Part shown: piece after piece, positions 1 through 8,977 of the stretch
Position numbering within the stretch: position 1 is the stretch's first letter
Layout: each line of letters begins with the position of its first letter
Virus record (IMG/VR): IMGVR_UViG_3300031602_000024
Location: 1 to 29,215 of that record
Length of the DNA stretch: 29,215 nt
Direction: 5' to 3' (one strand)
DNA from: a virus
Position numbers and translations under genes: made by a program
Notes under the pieces: generated by a model
What the model was told of the DNA's origin: nothing
Databases searched by the model: none
The model's input: the letters and a program-made list of their open reading frames with translations, nothing else

Positions 1-890
1 TTGAACATGATTGCTCGTGTTCTTAGATCGTCTCTTGGATCTGCGCCCACACCGAATTTAGGACCAAAGATTGGCCTAACAGATGCGCCTGTGCCACCAC
101 CACCTGATAAGGTAATGCTTGCATACGTGTAGCCCGCACCAAACACAAGTGTTCCAGATGAATCACGTGCGTCCAATTTAGATACTGCACCACCAGATAC
201 CGTGACATCAGCTTTAGCCAATGTGCCACCGTTACCCACGATTGTTGCAGTCGGCGTTGATGTGTAACCTGTCCCACCAGCAGTTACTGTATAACCAACG
301 ATTTCTCCTGCCACTGCCGCATCTTGAATACCCTTTTGCTCAACAATAGATGCTGGGCTATCACTATCTGTTTCAGTAATGAAGGTAACAGGAAGGAAGT
401 TAGCAGAGAGGAATTTAGATGCTGTTAAAGCACCGATAGAGAATAAGAATTTCCAGACATAACCATCTGCCGCTTTAAATGCGTTTGTGGATGTGCCTGT
501 GGGCTTAACCGTAGAGTTAACCACATTGCCAGTGGCATTACGACCAGCTTGTAAACAAATGTATACGTGGTTCTCGTCAGTAAAGACATTATATGCAGAG
601 ACAGGATGTCCTTCGACATTGTCATTAAAACTTGAGTACGTTGCACCCGATGACCAATCTGTACGTGGAACAACCAAAGACTTATCAGCAACTGCTTTAA
701 CAGACTGCAAAGAAAGTCCCAAGTTACGAGTATCTCGTTGAGAGTTCTTAGGTGTGGGTGCAGTATCTGTACCGTCCCATGTCTCTGAACGACCTACGCC
801 AATGTAATAGTCATTTGCCGCACTATCAATATCAGTAATGATATCAAGTAATAGTTGCTTTTTGAGTGTGTCTGTAATAATAGCTGTCAT
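1..890 (-). CDS. 8: Baseplate wedge protein gp8 (3' end beyond window)
   Basis: Structural protein of the baseplate wedge, which in T4 binds gp7 and gp10. The reading frame is open from the ATG at 890 to the window edge (296 codons), so the C-terminus is missing; T4 gp8 has 334 residues. Collinear matches recalled from T4 gp8 are YYIGVGRSETW (T4 FITFGRSEPW), LVVPRTDWSSG (T4 VIPRRDWG) and DGYVWKFLFSI (T4 DGYVWEYLFEI). The visible C-terminal part is Gly/Thr-rich (about residues 215-285), a repeat-like stretch I do not recall in T4 gp8. An AAGGA ribosome site lies just upstream of the ATG. It is the last visible gene of the minus-strand tail operon, 11 bp after the fibre-like gene. The identity rests on motif order, not on a search. 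Confidence 0.82.
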   Translation of the reverse strand, partial: MTAIITDTLKKQLLLDIITDIDSAANDYYIGVGRSETWDGTDTAPTPKNSQRDTRNLGLSLQSVKAVADKSLVVPRTDWSSGATYSSFNDNVEGHPVSAYNVFTDENHVYICLQAGRNATGNVVNSTVKPTGTSTNAFKAADGYVWKFLFSIGALTASKFLSANFLPVTFITETDSDSPASIVEQKGIQDAAVAGEIVGYTVTAGGTGYTSTPTATIVGNGGTLAKADVTVSGGAVSKLDARDSSGTLVFGAGYTYASITLSGGGGTGASVRPIFGPKFGVGADPRDDLRTRAIMF

Positions 891-901
891 TTTCTATGTC
901 C

Positions 902-1894
902 TTAAGAAGCAACTGTTTTAGAGGCTAAGTGCCAGTTTGCACCATCCCACATCATGAAACCAGCTTCATGTGCCGCAAATGCTACTGTTGATGGGTTACC
1001 TGTACCGACTAAGCTTGTTACCGTTACCGTAGCATTACCTGTTCCCCTATTCACAAAGTATTTAGTCTCGCCAGTAATCGTCCCATCTGCCATCGTAATA
1101 GCAAGTGCAGAAGACGCATTGAAGATTGTTAGAGGAATTGTTAGGTTTACTGCGCCATCACCTGTTAAAAAGTGTTCACGATGCACAATTTTATTATTGA
1201 TATTAACTGCACCAGTACCCTTAGAAGCTAGAATAAGAGATACGTTAGCGTTATCTCCATCTGCCGAAATTGAGGGGCTGTTTCCTGTTGCGGAGTTTGC
1301 GACCAAGATTTGGTTCACTGCCGATGCAGTAGCCGTTACTTTGATTAACTCAGCACCGTTGGTGTCATTGATACTAGTGCCAATCTTACCTGTGTTGATA
1401 AGAGGAGATGTTAGTGTCTTAGCCGCCAATGTCTGAGTAGCCGCCTCAAATACGAATGTATCATTAGTGCCAAGTGTAGGCAATGTAATGTTGCGATTAG
1501 CCGTTAGTTCACTTGATACAACCATATACTTATGGTCTGAAGACAAGTCATTGATTTGTGGTGTAGTGATAATAGGTGTAGTCAACGTCTTATTAGTCAT
1601 TGTCTGTGTAGCAGTATTGGAGACCAATTCAGTACCGACTGTAGGAAGAGATAGCGTAATATCACCAGATGGATTGCCAGCCGACAAAGTTGTCTCATGC
1701 TGATCGACATTAGTCCCTTCAAAGACAATACCCTGATCAGTCATAGTGATACCTGCGCTCAACTCACCTGAGTCGCCACCAAGCATCTCATAAACTTCTG
1801 CGAAGTTCTGATTGATTTTAAGACCAGCTACTCTGAGAGTATCGCCAGTTCCGTCATTAGCATTAGTGCCTCTGTCTATGTTCTGTCTTGCCAT
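902..1894 (-). CDS. Fibre-like virion structural protein (330 aa)
   Basis: Probable tail-fibre or baseplate-attached structural protein; exact role unknown. The N-terminus carries the motif GTNANDGTGDTLRVAGLKINQNFAEVY (residues 9 onward, described here by its key GTxxNDGTGD and NFAEVY parts), common at the start of structural proteins in marine T4-like phages. The middle has imperfect repeats of the TMTNKTLTTPII / TLAAKTLTSPLI type, typical of beta-structured phage fibres. The C-terminus ends in a small domain with MMWDGANWHLAS. It contains no Cys and is rich in Thr, Asn and Ala. It sits between gp7 and gp8, where T4 has no gene, and has its own late promoter at 1926-1933. It may be an adsorption or decoration protein attached at the wedge. 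Confidence 0.6.
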   Translation of the reverse strand: MARQNIDRGTNANDGTGDTLRVAGLKINQNFAEVYEMLGGDSGELSAGITMTDQGIVFEGTNVDQHETTLSAGNPSGDITLSLPTVGTELVSNTATQTMTNKTLTTPIITTPQINDLSSDHKYMVVSSELTANRNITLPTLGTNDTFVFEAATQTLAAKTLTSPLINTGKIGTSINDTNGAELIKVTATASAVNQILVANSATGNSPSISADGDNANVSLILASKGTGAVNINNKIVHREHFLTGDGAVNLTIPLTIFNASSALAITMADGTITGETKYFVNRGTGNATVTVTSLVGTGNPSTVAFAAHEAGFMMWDGANWHLASKTVAS

Positions 1895-1925
1895 TGGTTG
1901 ATCTCTATTCTAAATCTGTTATCTT

Positions 1926-1933
1926 TATTTATA
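1926..1933 (-). promoter_or_regulatory. T4-type late promoter, TATAAATA
   Basis: Exact TATAAATA on the minus strand, in the gap between the gp7 stop and the fibre-like start at 1894. The expected transcript start near 1920 leaves a leader of about 25 nt. In T4 this element is recognised by gp55 with gp33; gp33 is present in this window. Confidence 0.75.
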
Positions 1934-1937
1934 AGGC

Positions 1938-2885
1938 TTATGCGGAGTCACTGTCGTACCAAGGGAAATTAACTTCATCAAATGTGTCTAAATCTGTAGA
2001 CATTCTTGGCGTTCTGAAGTCAACCCCAGCACTATCCTCGTCAAACGTTGGAGACTGTGTCCCAGCCCACTCTTCAATCGTATCATAGTTTCTATCAATC
2101 TGTTCAAGTGTGATATTTTCATAATCTTGTAGTTTTCGTAGTAGATCCACACGTGTATCAGTTGGAACAATTCCTGTTGCTTCAAGTTGAGCACCAAAGA
2201 TTGCTGTAGCAATACCTTCAACGACTGGATCTGTGTTTGCAACCAAGTCCACTGTAGGCATAACTAGGAGATCTTGTATGTTCTCAGAAACGATTTGTAC
2301 TTCACCACCGATATACATGCCAGCAGGATGCACAAATAGTTTATATGCTTCTTTCCACTCACTAATAGGAATAGGAGCCTTGACAAGCAGTGCATACTTC
2401 TGATATAGTTTATCATCAATAAGATACTTGAGCGATTCGGATCCAATAGTTGAAGTGCTTTCACCAACATTAAAGATATTTTCCTTAGTGTAAACAACGT
2501 CAGGGGAAATACCAAAGAAAGTTCTAAAGAACTGTTCAATAGAGTATAGTGTGCCCTTAGATCTATATAGTGTGTTAGAATACTTAGCCGCCGCACGTTT
2601 GTTTTGGAAGCCCTCAAAATATTGTTGCCCAAGTAATAGCTCGTCTTCGATAAACGATAGGTTAGTCAGATCTGTTGCAGTGATATCTCTACTAACAAAT
2701 AGATCACTTACTAACTTAGAAGGTGAGACATCACTGTCTTCAAATTGGTAGTATGCTTCAAGGAAAGATACTAGTTTAGGATACTCTTCTATAAAGTAAC
2801 TGGGTAGAACTTCTTTTACAGAATTGTGATCCTGTAGGGAAAGCTCCCTTCTATTATTATCTTTTAATGTTTTATCTTTTGACAT
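1938..2885 (-). CDS. 7: Short baseplate wedge protein gp7 (C-terminal core only)
   Basis: Central wedge protein that in T4 starts wedge assembly and binds gp10, gp8 and gp6. Its 315 residues align only with the last third of T4 gp7 (1032 residues). The collinear parts are LVSFLEAYYQF near residue 40 (T4 FEAFCEAYIQYL), YRSKGTLYSIEQFFRTFFG near 107-125 (T4 YSTKGIEASYKFLFKVL), and PISEWKEAYKLFVHPAGMYIGG near 175-195 (T4 SRWKSDVIRFVHPVGFGF). The large N-terminal region of T4 gp7 is absent, and the start ATG follows gp6 by only 9 bp, so this is not a truncation by frameshift. The position directly after gp6 matches the T4 order 6-7-8. The C-terminal end (about residues 235-315) is acidic and poorly defined. 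Confidence 0.72.
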   Translation of the reverse strand: MSKDKTLKDNNRRELSLQDHNSVKEVLPSYFIEEYPKLVSFLEAYYQFEDSDVSPSKLVSDLFVSRDITATDLTNLSFIEDELLLGQQYFEGFQNKRAAAKYSNTLYRSKGTLYSIEQFFRTFFGISPDVVYTKENIFNVGESTSTIGSESLKYLIDDKLYQKYALLVKAPIPISEWKEAYKLFVHPAGMYIGGEVQIVSENIQDLLVMPTVDLVANTDPVVEGIATAIFGAQLEATGIVPTDTRVDLLRKLQDYENITLEQIDRNYDTIEEWAGTQSPTFDEDSAGVDFRTPRMSTDLDTFDEVNFPWYDSDSA

Positions 2886-2894
2886 GCGTGTTTA

Positions 2895-4721
2895 TTATGT
2901 GGTAGATACCACAACTCCTGTAGCAAATGATGGGCCTGAGTCATATTCAAGAATGTCATTTCTTAGCGGACTAACGGCAGATTGATTGGCAGGAACAATA
3001 CTTACCTTGATGAATTGATTTCCGCCAATAACAGAATTGACGTTAAGACCAACGATGCTAACAATCCCTGTTGCGGAATTGTATGAACCAATGTTATCCG
3101 ATTGCACAATCTTACTGCCTAATGCAACGATTTGAAGTTTATTGGATCCTAGTTTATTTTGTATATTACATGTCGTACCATTAAAGTTAAATGGCGTTGA
3201 TTTGACAATGATGTCTTTATCATCAGCCTCTGCAATTCCAACAGGGTATCTCAGTGTGTGATCCTGTAGCGTATTTGTTGTCGGAGTAAATCTACGTTGC
3301 AACTTGATGTTAGCACGTGATGATAGAACAGCCGTGTCAACCTCATCAACATCGTTCAATAGATTTGATCTACGGAATGATTGGTTGAACTTTCCGATAT
3401 TTTCAGCAAAATACCTATCAATTTCTACCTGTACGTTATCCTGTACGGTTGTCAACGACAATGCGCCAAGCTTAGGGTTGAATTGGAAGAAGATCTCTGT
3501 CTCAACGAATGTGGTAACTGGATCTTCAAACTTCGTATCAAATCCCACAACCGCAAGTTGCTTAGTTAGATCTACAATAGAGTTTTTTGTTGTTGTAATA
3601 GTTTCTGCTGTTACGTCTGCGTTAAACACGATTGATAAGAACACTGTACCAAATTCTGGTTTAAGAGCATCTTCACCACCAAAGGCTTGAATGTCTTTAA
3701 TGATTGTACCGAAATTACTCAACACAAGGGTAGAGTAATCGACTGCCGTAACCATACGGTTCTGTGTGGCATATTGGAATGGAGCATTCTTACGAATAGA
3801 AGCCATTGTTTCTGCTTCTGCACCACCAAGAGAGTTGACTACAGTGACTGGTGTTACATCATAGTTTGTACCAAGAACAGATATTCTATTGTTAGCAGTC
3901 CAAGCCGTAGCCCCGTTAGCTTTAGATCCGTTAACTTGCAAGTATTCGATTACAATCTTATTACCTGCAACAGGTGCTTTACCAAGAGTTACGCCATCAC
4001 CAAAAGTAATCTCGTAGAAACCATTAGGGGCTTCCTTCATAATATAGAGTTTGGTATTCTCATTGATCGTAGAAGCTTTAGAGATATTGATATAGTTTGC
4101 AAATGCAGTATCAGTTGATGATTCATATACCTTTACTATGGCAGTTTCCATATCAATGCTCTTGTCTGGAATGACATAAACATCATCCACACTGTCTGGT
4201 CCTACAAAGAAAGTTTTGGTGTGACTATGACCCTCAAGGACATCAATATTTAAAGATGATGATGATGGGGTCTTATATGCATAGTACCCAAATCCATTGT
4301 CAGTAGCAGTAACAGTTTCTCTAGTTTGAAATGTGTATGTCACATCATCAACAGTAGTCGTAAACTTAGTACCAATTGGTAGAGATAGTGTTGAAGGTCT
4401 TCCTGATAAGTCGCCAGTGTTTGTCGTTAGTGTTACCGTACCTCTAGATGCAGTCTTCGACTTAGGGATGTATCCAATACCTTCTGCAAGAGACACCAAA
4501 GAACTGCGAAGTTGTGCAGTAGACAAATATGATTCGTTTAATGCAAAGTTGGCAATAAGCGCATTGTAATGAGTATTAGTGGCTAATACGTCCAGAATAT
4601 TGGACAAGCCAGATCCTTCAAAGTTATAGTCAGAAAACTCTGCATGTCTTTCGAAGTTTGTCTTTAGATTGTTCTTGATCGTAGCGAAGTCAAGCTCTGT
4701 TGATTTAATTGTGGTAGCCAT
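2895..4721 (-). CDS. 6: Baseplate wedge protein gp6
   Basis: Wedge protein of the J/gp6 baseplate family; in T4 its dimers join the six wedges into a ring around the hub. It has 608 residues (T4: 660). The N-terminal signature is typical: STELDFATIKNNL, then HAEFSDYNFEGSGLSNILDVLATNT and NFALNESYLSTAQLRSSLVSLAEGIGYIPKSKTAS. The central domain has ITFGDGVTLGKAP followed by RISVLGTNYDVTPV. The J-like part includes NAPFQYATQNRMVTAVDYSTLVLSNFG and RYFAENIGKFNQSFRRSNLLNDVDEVD. It follows the gp25 stop by one base, so gp25 and gp6 are probably translationally coupled. Confidence 0.93.
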   Translation of the reverse strand: MATTIKSTELDFATIKNNLKTNFERHAEFSDYNFEGSGLSNILDVLATNTHYNALIANFALNESYLSTAQLRSSLVSLAEGIGYIPKSKTASRGTVTLTTNTGDLSGRPSTLSLPIGTKFTTTVDDVTYTFQTRETVTATDNGFGYYAYKTPSSSSLNIDVLEGHSHTKTFFVGPDSVDDVYVIPDKSIDMETAIVKVYESSTDTAFANYINISKASTINENTKLYIMKEAPNGFYEITFGDGVTLGKAPVAGNKIVIEYLQVNGSKANGATAWTANNRISVLGTNYDVTPVTVVNSLGGAEAETMASIRKNAPFQYATQNRMVTAVDYSTLVLSNFGTIIKDIQAFGGEDALKPEFGTVFLSIVFNADVTAETITTTKNSIVDLTKQLAVVGFDTKFEDPVTTFVETEIFFQFNPKLGALSLTTVQDNVQVEIDRYFAENIGKFNQSFRRSNLLNDVDEVDTAVLSSRANIKLQRRFTPTTNTLQDHTLRYPVGIAEADDKDIIVKSTPFNFNGTTCNIQNKLGSNKLQIVALGSKIVQSDNIGSYNSATGIVSIVGLNVNSVIGGNQFIKVSIVPANQSAVSPLRNDILEYDSGPSFATGVVVSTT

Positions 4722-4722
4722 A

Positions 4723-5163
4723 TTATCTTAACCTCGTAACGAATGTATTGAGTGTAACAGTTTCTTCTGTATTAACTACCTTAAAAGTAATTGAAACAGA
4801 AAGCGAATTTCTATCTGGTTGCAGATTTACATTAATGTCAAGAACTTCAGCACGTGGTTCGTAGATATAAAGCGAACTTTCTATCTGTTCTCTTGCTTCT
4901 TCAGCAACAGACTCATCAGCCAATTCGAAGAACAGGGACGTAAGGTCTGCACCGAAGTCCTGATCAAAAGGCTTTTCTAGTCTTCCTGTAGCAACAATGT
5001 TCTTAACACTTTGTTTAACCGCCGCCGAATCATTCTTTTTATAGATATCGCCTGATGGTCTTTTAGCAAAAGTCAAGTCTATATCTGAATACGATCTTGT
5101 GCGAGAAGTAAGAATACTTTCCACATTCGGATCTTTATCTTCTATTGATAGTACACGTGCCAT
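4723..5163 (-). CDS. 25: Baseplate wedge protein gp25 (sheath initiator)
   Basis: gp25-like/GpW-family baseplate protein that binds gp6 and nucleates the contractile sheath. It has 146 residues (T4: 132). The N-terminus has RSYSDIDLTFAKRPSGDIYKK, then the family core AVKQSVKNIVATGRLEKPFDQDFGADLTSLFFEL, where FDQDFGADL corresponds to the conserved PxxPxFG/EF region. The C-terminal half has EVLDINVNLQPDRNSLSVSITF, the usual beta-hairpin. An AAGGA site stands upstream of the ATG, and a late promoter lies at 5188-5195. It was known historically as a lysozyme-like protein, but the contractile-tail function is the accepted one. Confidence 0.92.
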   Translation of the reverse strand: MARVLSIEDKDPNVESILTSRTRSYSDIDLTFAKRPSGDIYKKNDSAAVKQSVKNIVATGRLEKPFDQDFGADLTSLFFELADESVAEEAREQIESSLYIYEPRAEVLDINVNLQPDRNSLSVSITFKVVNTEETVTLNTFVTRLR

Positions 5164-5187
5164 TGATTATCCTTGAACTTATGCTTT

Positions 5188-5195
5188 TATTTATA
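5188..5195 (-). promoter_or_regulatory. T4-type late promoter, TATAAATA
   Basis: Exact TATAAATA on the minus strand in the 38-bp gap between the spike-like gene and gp25. The transcript would begin near 5182, about 19 nt before the gp25 start, and cover gp25-gp6-gp7. Confidence 0.75.
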
Positions 5196-5201
5196 ACAGT
5201 T

Positions 5202-7505
5202 TTACTGAGCACCTGTGGATGGTGGTGTGATTTCTACTAAACTATCTGATGCCTGTAATGCGTTATTGTATTTGGTTTCAACAACTCCATCATATGTCGC
5301 CGTTTCGCCCACGTAATTTGGAAGTTCGATAATGATTTGAACATTCAGAGATCCATCAGGAGCAAAGGTGTCATAGTCTAGGGTAAGTTTATCGAATTTG
5401 CCAATTTCTGCTAGAGCGCATGCGAGTTCATATGTGGCGTCAAGATCAGAACCTTTGGAGTCGTGCAGTTCATATACAACTGCCCTACCTTTGCTTCTCA
5501 GATCCAGTATGCCATCAGGAGTAAGTTCTTCAGCTTCCAATCCATTCGGACCTTCTCTACCATATATTTCCTTAGCATAGAACCCTTCGACAACCCTAAG
5601 TCTGTGGTTTGCAAACTGACCATCCACGCCATTAACGAAGTCGGTTAGTGTAGCTTGTTCAATATAATTATGACCAATTGCCTTTCTATCAGCCAAGCTC
5701 AGGTGTTTAAATGCACCACCATCGTTGGCATTAACGAACCTAGCAAAGCGTATCTTTTTAATCAGTTTAGTACCTGTACCAATGTGAGTCTTTTTGTCCA
5801 TTGGGCCGTGCCCACCAATAGCGTTTTTAAACACCTTCTTCTTTCGTTTTACACGGAAAGTCTTAGCGGCGGATGAAGAACTTCTTGTAGGAACCCAACC
5901 ATCTAGGTCATCGTCTAGATCAGCATCTCCAAAGCCCGCAAATGGGGGTGGTGGTGCTGAAGCTGGATCATATGGAGCAAATGGTGGTGGTGTTGACTCC
6001 ACTTCGGGTGCCGAAATAGTAGTAGATCCTCCACCAGTAGTAGTGGTATTAGTGGTGGTGGTAGTGTTGCCAGAAGTGGTAGTAGTAACAACATCTGTGT
6101 CTTCAGCCTTTGCAACCGTAACCGTGTTGCCTAAATTAGGACTACTTTGATCCTGTTGAGGTGATGTGGGAGCATTACCCACAGTTACTGTTCCTCTTTG
6201 GCAATTGCCACCAGCGTTTCTAATTCTACCAAATCCATTGGGTGGTGATGTAGAAGCAAAGCTTGGGTTCAACTTACCAGCGCCAACTTGTTTCGCCGTG
6301 AAATCTGGATTAGCGAGATTGATGGGATCTCTTAACTTGGATCTAACATCAACTTCTTCAAGCACACGTGTACGAAGTGTGGTCTTTAGGAAGTCATCAA
6401 TATCAACCTTAACTTTCTTAACACCTAGTTCTGATTTTTCAAGGACAGATGTTAGGATACCAGATGGTGCTGTATATACAGGTGGCTGTGCTGTATCGTC
6501 TGCCGTATATCCTGCCGCCGAACCTGTGTTACCAGCTGAACCTGGATCAGTATCTGGATCCGAATAGTTCTGAGAGTTTGTTACGTCTGCCGTAATAGAT
6601 CGAACTGCCGTACCCTGTAGATCTCCCCAAAATGCAGGTGCTGTTACGCCTTCACTGAAGTGCGCACCTTGGCCGTGAATTCTCATCTCAAGACCACCGA
6701 TAGTACCACCGTCACCCCAAACATACATTTCTGTTGCTTGCAAATTCATCTTAGGTGATGATTGGATTATACGTGTAGCGGCAGTCAACTCTAACTTATC
6801 AGAAGCCGCAATGATATGGCTTCCTTCAGTCGCTTGCTTGTTGTTGCCTTTAATAGCTGTAGTGACATTTCCAAGGTGGGTATTTACTGTACTACCAACA
6901 ACCGTATTAGATGAGTTGCCTGACACAGTCTTACCCTCGTTACCAAATACCTTAGTTCTGGAATGCCCTTGGATAGTCTCTGTTTTGTCATTCTTAGCAG
7001 TGAGGTCAAAACTGTTGCAGTTAACATTGAAGTCGCCCTTGACATTCAAGTTCAAGTCGCCCTCATATGTGAGTGTGCCATTACCCTCTACTATCACCTT
7101 TTGGTCGCCGTGAGTAACTTCAACCTTGTTACTTGTTGCTAAAACAACTACTGTTCCGTCTGGAAGCAATTCAACACCAGCACCACTGTTGTGCTTAATA
7201 AGAATACGCTCACCGCCTGGAGTATCATTGAACTCGAATATGTGACCACTGACTGTTTCTTTAACATCAGCATGTGGATATACCGTTGAAGTTACTGGTG
7301 GGAGTTCGATATCAGCACCCAACCGTAATCTATGGGTCTTGCCAGAACGTATCGCCTCGTTTACACTTGATTGATTTTCATATGTTTTCCTTGGGAATTG
7401 CTTACTAGGATCTCCAAATGCGTCATATGAAATACCCTGAGTTTGCGTAAAGCCTGTACCAAAGCGTTCTTCTCTATCCTTTAGATCGTCTCTTTCCGTT
7501 GTCAT
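5202..7505 (-). CDS. Hub spike-like protein: beta-helix plus degenerate M15-like domain (767 aa)
   Basis: Probable cell-puncturing spike of the baseplate hub. Residues about 60-115 form a lead-in domain. Residues about 115-260 are short alternating-hydrophobic repeats (DGTVVVLATSNKVEVTHGDQ, LTYEGDLNLNVKGDFNVN, KTVSGNSSNTVVGSTVNTHLGN) like the triple-stranded beta-helix of T4 gp5 and VgrG proteins. A Thr-rich run (about 468-490) and a Pro-rich run (about 505-523) form a linker. The C-terminal region (about 560-740) looks like an M15 DD-peptidase fold (LRVVEGF, SKGRAVVYEL, LNVQII) with the zinc ligands replaced. The start ATG overlaps the amidase stop as ATGA. Together with the gp5-like gene two genes upstream, it would supply the needle part missing there. 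The M15 assignment is inference. Confidence 0.62.
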   Translation of the reverse strand: MTTERDDLKDREERFGTGFTQTQGISYDAFGDPSKQFPRKTYENQSSVNEAIRSGKTHRLRLGADIELPPVTSTVYPHADVKETVSGHIFEFNDTPGGERILIKHNSGAGVELLPDGTVVVLATSNKVEVTHGDQKVIVEGNGTLTYEGDLNLNVKGDFNVNCNSFDLTAKNDKTETIQGHSRTKVFGNEGKTVSGNSSNTVVGSTVNTHLGNVTTAIKGNNKQATEGSHIIAASDKLELTAATRIIQSSPKMNLQATEMYVWGDGGTIGGLEMRIHGQGAHFSEGVTAPAFWGDLQGTAVRSITADVTNSQNYSDPDTDPGSAGNTGSAAGYTADDTAQPPVYTAPSGILTSVLEKSELGVKKVKVDIDDFLKTTLRTRVLEEVDVRSKLRDPINLANPDFTAKQVGAGKLNPSFASTSPPNGFGRIRNAGGNCQRGTVTVGNAPTSPQQDQSSPNLGNTVTVAKAEDTDVVTTTTSGNTTTTTNTTTTGGGSTTISAPEVESTPPPFAPYDPASAPPPPFAGFGDADLDDDLDGWVPTRSSSSAAKTFRVKRKKKVFKNAIGGHGPMDKKTHIGTGTKLIKKIRFARFVNANDGGAFKHLSLADRKAIGHNYIEQATLTDFVNGVDGQFANHRLRVVEGFYAKEIYGREGPNGLEAEELTPDGILDLRSKGRAVVYELHDSKGSDLDATYELACALAEIGKFDKLTLDYDTFAPDGSLNVQIIIELPNYVGETATYDGVVETKYNNALQASDSLVEITPPSTGAQ

Positions 7506-8977
7506 ACTGGTATTCCCGCATTAATCTGTGCTGTTGTAAGTGGACCCGATGCTTTAGCGTCCGTTATCAAATTTGTTTTACCAAAGGTTGCTTTAACATA
7601 TTCTGGTACGTCAAACCCAGGATCCACTTTACCTTGATCTGATGTGTCATTGTGTCCTAACGCCTGACCATCAGGCCATGCCTCATAGAATGACTTTGCA
7701 AACATTTTAAATGTGTTCATCTGAGCAGGTGTCAAGCTTTGTGCACTAATGTATTTATTGGGTCGTGGCGTTCCACTTGGGCAGTTGTACCCCCCTGCCA
7801 TAGAGACGCCGATTGAACGTCTGTTGTGACCATATGCGCCTGAGTGCGCACCCTGTTTATCCAATGGTCTTCCCCTCTGGAGTCTTCCATCCCTGCGTAT
7901 AATGTAGTGGTATCCGCACCCGGACCACCCACGATCCAAATGCCAAGAATGCACTTCGTCCGCACCGATATCTTGGTTAGTGTATGTGCCTGTCCAGTGG
8001 GCAATAAACTGTGTAATTTCCCTATTAGCGTTTCTGAACTCTGCAACTAACTCTTCGGGAGAGTCAATGTAAGAAAACTGACTAGAGGTTATTGGTGTAT
8101 TAGAACCTGACCATGTATCATTGTTCGATCCAATCTCAAAGCATTCGATTGTCTTCTGCCCCACAACAGGACTGGCACCATTACTTATGTTAGCACTTGG
8201 TGATAGGTCAAGCTTGTTGACCGTTTGTTCTATTTCTCCGAATGGTATAGTCGATTGTGCAGAGATAAGAGCAATTGCTTTAGCTTTATCACCCTTCTCA
8301 ATCAGACTTGCGATGATATCGATATCGATGTCAGTACCGATTAGTAGACCTTGAGTTATCAAATCAAAACTTTTGTCCGCTTTTCTAATCAAATTGCTTA
8401 GGAGACCACCACCAACACTACCCATAAGATCCTTGAAGCTACCTTCAAATGCCTTAGTAACATCCGCAATACCAGTTGAAATGCCAAGCCCTCCCGAAAT
8501 GGATGCTGTTATTTTACTAATACCCTCTTGCCCATCTAGTGTAGCAACGGATTTTAACACTGAACTAATATCTTCTGCGGTCTTGCCTGTCACATTCGTA
8601 AGTGCTCTTGAGATAGCTTCGGGTGCGCCAGAACTAATTATAAGATCCAATTCACCGTTGGCAATTGTTTCCCCAATCGCACTACTGATATTGCTAGTTG
8701 TAGATGATATATCACCAATGAGTTCTTTCGATAATCCAGGAACCTTGCCTGTGATCTCTACAATTGAATCCGAAGCATTCACGTTGTCAAGGAGATTGTC
8801 TCCACCACTAAGGGGAAGGATACCCGACACCGCTTCACCAACCTTAGTCAGTGATGTCTCTAGTTTACAAGATGTTGCGCCTACAATCTGCGACTTTTTC
8901 TCAAGTATCGCATCAAGATTACTGTTCTTTAAAATGCCAGATAGTTGACTATTAAGATTGTTGATATTAATTGCCAT
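7502..8977 (-). CDS. Hub-associated N-acetylmuramoyl-L-alanine amidase (491 aa)
   Basis: Predicted zinc amidase that cuts the peptide from peptidoglycan glycan strands, attached to the tail hub. The C-terminal domain (about 305-465) is Amidase_2/PGRP type: H327 in FIAHWTGT, Y356 in GYHYIIRRDG, H442 in GHNDTSDQGK, and K450 and D452 in KVDPGFD. H327, H442 and D452 match the His-His-Asp zinc set of AmpD-type enzymes (T7 lysozyme uses Cys at the last site). Residues 1-290 are Ser/Gly/Ile-rich without a known domain and probably anchor it to the hub. The ATG at 8977 is chosen because GGAGG stands at 8984-8988; an in-frame ATG at 9004 lacks such a site. It overlaps gp5 by 11 bp and the spike gene by ATGA. 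Confidence 0.85.
   Translation of the reverse strand: MAININNLNSQLSGILKNSNLDAILEKKSQIVGATSCKLETSLTKVGEAVSGILPLSGGDNLLDNVNASDSIVEITGKVPGLSKELIGDISSTTSNISSAIGETIANGELDLIISSGAPEAISRALTNVTGKTAEDISSVLKSVATLDGQEGISKITASISGGLGISTGIADVTKAFEGSFKDLMGSVGGGLLSNLIRKADKSFDLITQGLLIGTDIDIDIIASLIEKGDKAKAIALISAQSTIPFGEIEQTVNKLDLSPSANISNGASPVVGQKTIECFEIGSNNDTWSGSNTPITSSQFSYIDSPEELVAEFRNANREITQFIAHWTGTYTNQDIGADEVHSWHLDRGWSGCGYHYIIRRDGRLQRGRPLDKQGAHSGAYGHNRRSIGVSMAGGYNCPSGTPRPNKYISAQSLTPAQMNTFKMFAKSFYEAWPDGQALGHNDTSDQGKVDPGFDVPEYVKATFGKTNLITDAKASGPLTTAQINAGIPV

Noticed and set aside
954-1436. 160-codon plus-strand frame with membrane-like sequence
   Set aside because: Antisense shadow of the Thr/Ala-rich fibre-like gene.
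6035-6100. Triplet-repeat array (GTA/GTG-like) suggesting a non-coding repeat
   Set aside because: It is the Thr-rich linker of the 767-aa spike protein read on the opposite strand.
8373-8948. 191-codon plus-strand frame
   Set aside because: Antisense shadow of the Ser/Gly/Ile-rich part of the amidase gene.
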